Assembly (NCBI GenBank): GCA_040274765.1
Contig: JBEMAY010000043.1
Span: forward strand, 1-26,656
DNA length: 26,656 nucleotides
Reading direction: 5' to 3'
Source: Psychrobacillus sp040274765
GTDB taxonomy: Bacteria > Bacillota > Bacilli > Bacillales_A > Planococcaceae
This document shows, piece by piece, positions 23,703 through 26,656 of this stretch; the stretch's first letter is position 1, and every line of letters starts with the position of its first letter. The position numbers and the translations under genes are program-made. The notes beneath the pieces were generated by a model. That model had not been told where the DNA came from, searched no databases, and worked only from the letters and a program-made list of their open reading frames with translations.

Positions 23703-23804
23703 CAAGAACTCAAAGAATTTATTGCCAATAAAGAACTTCATAACGATAATTAATAGGATGGTAGCTCCTATTAAGAGGTAGCCTACTATATTTTTTATAC
23801 TCAT
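23691..23804 (-). CDS. 37-aa single-helix membrane peptide behind the AraC gene
   Basis: ATG 23804 to TAA 23691 encodes 37 residues: a short basic start (MSIKN), a hydrophobic helix (IVGYLLIGATILLIIVM) and an amphipathic FFIGNKFFEFLITS end. Only 4 nt separate it from the AraC stop, and its stop forms the loop of a strong terminator. No clear ribosome site is visible (GAGTTAAG is weak), so translation probably depends on coupling to the upstream gene. It could be a regulatory or toxin-like membrane peptide; it matches no family I recognise. Confidence 0.5.
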   Translation of the reverse strand: MSIKNIVGYLLIGATILLIIVMKFFIGNKFFEFLITS

Positions 23805-23808
23805 ACAA

Positions 23809-24675
23809 CTAACTTAACTCTATATCAAAATTTAAGTTAATCGGTTCTGTAGGCATATTATCAGGAGCTTTTAAATTGGTTGTCGGTGTTTTCTCATCTA
23901 CTTCCTCAAAAGTAAACTCATCCATCCAAACCATTCCGGAGCCTTGTAGTAAAACCCCGAAGTATATCGCTCCGGCATGTTGGGGCACATCTAATACGAC
24001 ATTATAATAGTTCCACCCAGTTGTACCAGTAATAGGACGATTACTCATATTATCAAACTGAAGGGTATCGCCATCCTTGGCGTCAATGCGCATCCAAAGT
24101 CCTGCGAATCCTTGTATATCCTCAGTTTTAATGAAACAAGATAGCTTTAATCGTTTCCCACAGTATTTACTAGCCTGGAACTGCTGCATCACGGTGCCAA
24201 ACTGTTCTTCTCCCCCTGCCTTAATAGAACGCAGGTAACCGGAAGCATTTCCCTTATGCACCACTTGTAAATCTCTACCCATCTCAAAGTTTTGTGGGGT
24301 TGCCCCACTTAGAAACCAACCATTCATAACCTCTACCTCCTCTGGTTTTTCTAGTAAGGTTCGCATGAGCATTCGATACTTCCCTGGTGGTAAACCATGC
24401 ACCTTACGAAAGGCTCTCGTAAAAGCTTCCTGAGACTCAAATTGAAAAGTTAAGGCCAAATCCAAAATTCGTTCATCTGTATAAATGAGCCGTTGTGCTG
24501 CTAAAGTGAGTCTCCTATTACGAACATACTCGTGTAACGACATGCCAACCTTTTGCTGAAATAACCGATGGAAATGATAAAAGGAATAGCCAGTGACTTG
24601 TACCACTTCTTCAGTTCGAACTGGCTCCTCCATTTTCTTTTCCAACCAGTTGATCGTCTGATGAATTAACTTCAT
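23809..24675 (-). CDS. AraC-family regulator fused to a jelly-roll/carbohydrate-binding-like domain
   Basis: 288 aa. The AraC double helix-turn-helix is N-terminal (about 1-100): VTGYSFYHFHRLFQQKVGM and SQEAFTRAFRKVHGLPPGKYR. The C-terminal about 180 residues are beta-rich, with WFLSGATPQNFEMG, CGKRLKLSCFIKTED, GFAGLWMRID and GMVWMDEFTFEEV, a pattern like family 4/9/22 carbohydrate-binding or galactose-binding jelly rolls. This order (DNA-binding first, sensor last) reverses AraC itself. ATG 24675 is chosen with AGGAGG 11 nt upstream; a GTG at 24687 overlaps that ribosome site. The ligand and targets are unknown. Confidence 0.83.
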   Translation of the reverse strand: MKLIHQTINWLEKKMEEPVRTEEVVQVTGYSFYHFHRLFQQKVGMSLHEYVRNRRLTLAAQRLIYTDERILDLALTFQFESQEAFTRAFRKVHGLPPGKYRMLMRTLLEKPEEVEVMNGWFLSGATPQNFEMGRDLQVVHKGNASGYLRSIKAGGEEQFGTVMQQFQASKYCGKRLKLSCFIKTEDIQGFAGLWMRIDAKDGDTLQFDNMSNRPITGTTGWNYYNVVLDVPQHAGAIYFGVLLQGSGMVWMDEFTFEEVDEKTPTTNLKAPDNMPTEPINLNFDIELS

Positions 24676-24770
24676 TCGCTCATGCACCTCCTATTAACTA
24701 CAGTTTATATGGTTTAGACTAGAATATTTTGATATTTTTTGCGGAAGTTGATTGAGGGGTGGCTTACCGA

Positions 24771-24886
24771 CCGATTATTCACTGGAACCATCCGATTATT
24801 GGAGAGAGCCGTCCGATTATTCACTGGAACCGTCCGATTATTGGAGTGAGCCGTCCGATTATTCCTTTAAACCAACCGATTACCAC
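24771..24886. repeat. 21-bp tandem repeat array B (5 units plus a partial)
   Basis: Units start at 24771, 24792, 24813, 24834 and 24855, with a partial one at 24876. Each opens with CCGATTATT. Tails alternate CACTGGAACCRT and GGAGWGAGCCGT, so there is a 42-bp higher-order period. Reverse-complemented, it is the same family as array A (shared GAGTGAG..CCG.CCGATTAT). The left end faces the AraC promoter; the right end supplies the last codons and stop of the NERD gene. Confidence 0.93.
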
Positions 24887-25826
24887 TTTTTTTATAAAAT
24901 GTTCTATTATTTAATCCACACTCTTTTAAATTCATCGACTTAATAATTCGTAAAGCTGCCTGATGTGAATTTAAACACAAAAATTCTCTACACTCTTTAT
25001 TACTCAAACTGTCTTTTACCAGAACAAACCATTCATTTATTGCTTTTTCATGTGCTTTACGACTTATTAGTCTACACGCTTCACAATACCAACCAGCTTT
25101 ATTTTTATTCATTCCGAACATCGAGCATTCTGGACACTGAACACCTTTAATCAAGTCTTTAGAATCTATTCCCCAGGTTCTACACATAGGGTAAGGACAA
25201 TAATCCTCATGACTGTTCCTTAAACTATTAGTCACCTGCTGAAATTGTTCTAGTGATAGGTAAGCCTTCTCTCTAGGAAGCCCCCATATAAAGTTGGGGA
25301 TAGTAGTAGGATACATAATAGGAGATGTAACTGGAGATTTATGAACTCTTGACTTTGTAGACCCTAATATTATCGCTCCTATAACTGGAATATCTAAACC
25401 TTTCGTTTTTAACCATTTTTGAAGCAAATTAATGTTCCGTTCTAATTGAACCTCTGGGCTCTCATATATATCTACCTGACCACTCTCTAACTCTCTTCTT
25501 AAACAGAATGGGTCTCTCTCAAAGCTCAAAGCTCCAACAATATTCTTAGACTCTAAAACCAGTATATAATGTCGAGTAATAAATAAGGCGTCAATTTGAA
25601 ATCTACCATTAGAGTTCAGATTTAAGTCTAACAAAACGGTATAGTCAAAAGGAAAACTATATTTACGGAAAATGGCTTCAATTTTTTTCTCTCCTATAAT
25701 ACCTGCTTTAGCTGATAATATTTTGGAGTGGATACGTTCTTTTAGTGAATGATTATTATCTAAACGTTTATACAGTGCTTGTAAACCAATATAATTATAA
25801 TTAAAAGACTGATCTTTTAAAATCAA
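24867..25826 (-). CDS. NERD nuclease-related domain protein with C-terminal zinc-ribbon
   Basis: 319 aa. The NERD domain (about 40-150) shows GIIGEKKIE (Glu46) and the PD-(D/E)xK-like set QIDALFI (Asp79) with LESKN (Glu92, Lys94), plausible nuclease residues. It is followed by a cysteine-rich module with CPYPMC and CPECSMFG...WYCEAC, a zinc-ribbon of two CxxC pairs. TTG 25826 is chosen because AAAGGAGGGATGAC precedes it; a longer ATG frame has no ribosome site and reads through a likely promoter (TTTACA-N18-TATTAT). The final residues KSGNRLV are encoded by 21-bp repeat units, so the C-terminus has been reshaped by the array. NERD proteins are inferred to process or bind DNA; the function in Bacilli is unproven. 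Confidence 0.85.
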   Translation of the reverse strand: MILKDQSFNYNYIGLQALYKRLDNNHSLKERIHSKILSAKAGIIGEKKIEAIFRKYSFPFDYTVLLDLNLNSNGRFQIDALFITRHYILVLESKNIVGALSFERDPFCLRRELESGQVDIYESPEVQLERNINLLQKWLKTKGLDIPVIGAIILGSTKSRVHKSPVTSPIMYPTTIPNFIWGLPREKAYLSLEQFQQVTNSLRNSHEDYCPYPMCRTWGIDSKDLIKGVQCPECSMFGMNKNKAGWYCEACRLISRKAHEKAINEWFVLVKDSLSNKECREFLCLNSHQAALRIIKSMNLKECGLNNRTFYKKSGNRLV

Positions 25827-25910
25827 GTCATCCCTCCTTTCTGCATAATATAACATAATTATAGAGAATGTAAATTTTTCACATTTAATAACTATTATAT
25901 TTTGCCACAA

Positions 25911-26060
25911 ATTTTCAGTTCTTTTTTCTATTTTCCTCGTTATTTCTCATTTAAAATTTTATTTTGGATGTTTCTGTCATATATAGTTTCTATTTCCCGG
26001 GAAATGTCATTTAGAGGAGAATCCCAAAGATTGTATTCGACATTAAATAAAAAAATCACT
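25911..26060. other. Non-coding gap between NERD gene and rRNA-linked repeat
   Basis: AT-rich with no gene I can support. The only notable item is a perfect 14-bp palindrome ATTTCCCGGGAAAT at 25992-26005, of unknown meaning. Confidence 0.5.
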
Positions 26061-26107
26061 TGCTTAGAGAGAGTCGCCTTCGGCTTTTTTTCTGTAAAAG
26101 ACAAAAC

Positions 26108-26143
26108 AAAAAAGTCGCCACCGATTACTCGGTGACGACTTTC
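26108..26143 (-). terminator. Terminator copy next to the 5S remnant
   Basis: On the minus strand GTCGTCACCGA pairs with TCGGTGGCGAC around GTAA, followed by a run of T residues. It differs from the rRNA terminator at 26378-26412 by changes that leave the stem intact. Confidence 0.75.
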
Positions 26144-26149
26144 TTTGGT

Positions 26150-26200
26150 GCCCAGCGACGTCCTACTCTTGCAGGGGCAACCCTCCAACTACCATCGGCG
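26150..26200 (-). pseudogene. 5S rRNA remnant (3' half only)
   Basis: About 51 nt matching the 3' part of the 5S gene at 26418-26534. They are identical over the first 28 nt from the 3' end. Then the GGGGG/CCCCC arm is replaced by AGGG/CCCT around a different loop, and the match resumes to CATCGGCG. The 5' half is missing: at 26201 the sequence switches to unrelated GC-rich DNA, so no functional 5S can form. Confidence 0.85.
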
Positions 26201-26326
26201 GCTGCGAAACCAGATGGTCGGCAGATTTCTTCAGCTGCGGTCGTTCGGTTCTCGCGTATACCATACGCTCCGAGCCTCTCTTGCTTGCTTCCTCGAACTC
26301 TTTGCCCCTCCGGCTTCTCGCACACT
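26201..26326. other. GC-rich insert between the two 5S copies
   Basis: About 126 bp clearly richer in GC than the surrounding window. It can fold: GCGTAT-ACC-ATACGC is a perfect hairpin near 26254-26268, and CTGCGAAACCAGATGGTCGGCAG (in two arms) can pair. No coding gene is supported, because reading frames crossing it merely run from 5S remnant to terminator. Origin unknown; it resembles rRNA-linked spacer sequence rather than chromosomal genes. Confidence 0.55.
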
Positions 26327-26377
26327 TCCTTAGGGAGAGAGATTGCCTTCGGTTCTTTCCTGTAAAAGACAAAACAA

Positions 26378-26412
26378 AAAAGCCGCTACCGATTACTCGG
26401 TAACGACTTTCT
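26378..26412 (-). terminator. Terminator of the right rRNA operon
   Basis: On the minus strand GTCGTTACCGA pairs with TCGGTAGCGGC around GTAA, with U-rich sequence TTTTTTGTTTTG after it, 6 nt past the 5S 3' end. Confidence 0.88.
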
Positions 26413-26417
26413 TTAAT

Positions 26418-26534
26418 GCCCAGCGACGTCCTACTCTTGCAGGGGGAGACCCCCAACTACCATCGGCGCTGAAGAGCTTAACTTCCGTGTTCGGTATGGG
26501 AACGGGTGTGACCTCTTCGCCATCATCACTAGAC
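26418..26534 (-). rRNA. rrf: 5S ribosomal RNA
   Basis: 117 nt. It contains the canonical GGTCACACCCGTTCCCAT and CCGAACACGGAAGTTAAGC blocks (read on the minus strand), and the ends pair (GTCTAGTGATG with CGTCGCTGGGC) to form helix I. It is the last gene of an rRNA operon whose 23S lies right of the window. Ends are set by helix I pairing and may be off by one or two nucleotides. Confidence 0.97.
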
Positions 26535-26656
26535 TTGAATAATTTTGAAAGACATGTTTTATTATATCAACTCTGTAGAATATTACAAGAGTTATTTAAT
26601 AAAAATTTATTCTTTCAAAACTGAATAAACGACATTGTTACGTTAAACAAATTTGG
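26535..26656 (-). other. 23S-5S spacer of the right rRNA operon
   Basis: AT-rich spacer that carries TTCAGTTTTGAAAGAATAAA on the minus strand, of the kind found after Bacillales 23S genes. It also contains TTGTAA-N16-TATAAT (26588 to 26561), about 27 nt before the 5S. The 23S 3' end is not reached. Confidence 0.6.

Larger units (their letters stand above)
26062..26200 (-). repeat. Duplicated rRNA-operon 3' end, degenerate copy
   Basis: This segment repeats 26327-26468 in the same orientation. Both share a GAGAGAG..GCCTTCGG lead, GTAAAAGACAAAACAAAAAAG, a terminator hairpin with the ACCGATTACTCGG core, and the 3' half of a 5S gene. The copy here has diverged at many positions but keeps pairing in the hairpin. 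Confidence 0.88.

Noticed and set aside
15441..24886. CRISPR-like arrays
   Set aside because: Units are only 21 nt with no unique spacers between them and no cas genes nearby. They are direct tandem repeats, not repeat-spacer arrays.
24752..24943. Reading frame with DYSLEPSDYW repeats
   Set aside because: Translated 21-nt array B; overlaps the NERD gene end and lacks a ribosome site.
26125..26456. Several overlapping reading frames across the 5S remnant and terminator
   Set aside because: They read through non-coding RNA genes and hairpins. Frames are open only because the region is GC-rich.
26535..26656. tRNA genes in the spacer next to 5S
   Set aside because: No cloverleaf, TTCRA loop or CCA-type acceptor stem could be found on either strand.

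Overview
The window reads as chromosomal DNA of a low-GC, Gram-positive, endospore-former-type bacterium of the Bacillales, probably Planococcaceae or a close relative. This rests on strong AGGAGG-type ribosome sites, frequent TTG/GTG starts, intrinsic terminators with U-tracts, a SigD-type promoter, families such as YtrA/YtrB, YvbH-like, VanW, NERD and SEC-C, and Bacillales-type rRNA leader, 5S and terminator sequences. The genus assignment is inference. No phage, transposase, plasmid or CRISPR genes are visible, and no tRNA gene was recognised.

The window lies almost exactly between two rRNA operons that both read leftward. At the left edge are the promoter and leader of one operon (its 16S gene lies beyond base 1). 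At the right edge are the 5S gene and terminator of another (its 23S gene lies beyond the end). Next to that 5S sits a decayed second copy of a 5S 3' half plus terminator, which is a scar of rRNA-operon rearrangement.

From left to right: an unknown protein with a hemolysin III/PAQR membrane protein (445-1624); an NRDE/TANGO2-type protein (1778-2527) followed by a GC-rich 124-bp palindromic repeat; a pRiA4b-ORF3/SEC-C protein (2807-4186); an MBL-fold hydrolase (4413-5219); a cold-shock protein with a long, highly structured 5' leader (5402-5786); and a MerR-controlled three-gene operon (5846-7087) with a textbook 19-bp-spaced MerR promoter. Then come a methyl-accepting chemotaxis protein with a SigD-like promoter (7282-8970), a second SEC-C protein (9031-10185), a VanW protein plus a membrane-tethered PstS-like binding protein (10363-12363), a YvbH/PH-domain protein (12502-13116) and an M28 peptidase lipoprotein (13240-15387).

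The right half holds a 21-bp tandem repeat array (15441-15524), a D-2-hydroxyacid dehydrogenase with a TauE/SafE permease (15538-17252), a PQQ-type sugar dehydrogenase lipoprotein (17415-18407), a tandem GNAT acetyltransferase (18483-19463) and an FAD monooxygenase (19539-20678). Next is a five-gene YtrA/YtrB-type GntR-ABC transporter operon that ends in a 45-aa membrane protein (20748-23581). It is followed by an AraC regulator fused to a jelly-roll-like domain with a 37-aa membrane peptide behind it (23691-24675), a second 21-bp repeat array of the same family in the opposite orientation (24771-24886), and a NERD/zinc-ribbon protein (24867-25826).

Most genes stand alone or in two- or three-gene operons of housekeeping, stress and envelope type. 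The places I consider least explained are the MerR-SAP operon, the extended YtrA-like operon with its small protein, the AraC/37-aa pair, the paired 21-bp arrays, the csp leader hairpin and the rRNA-linked duplication.
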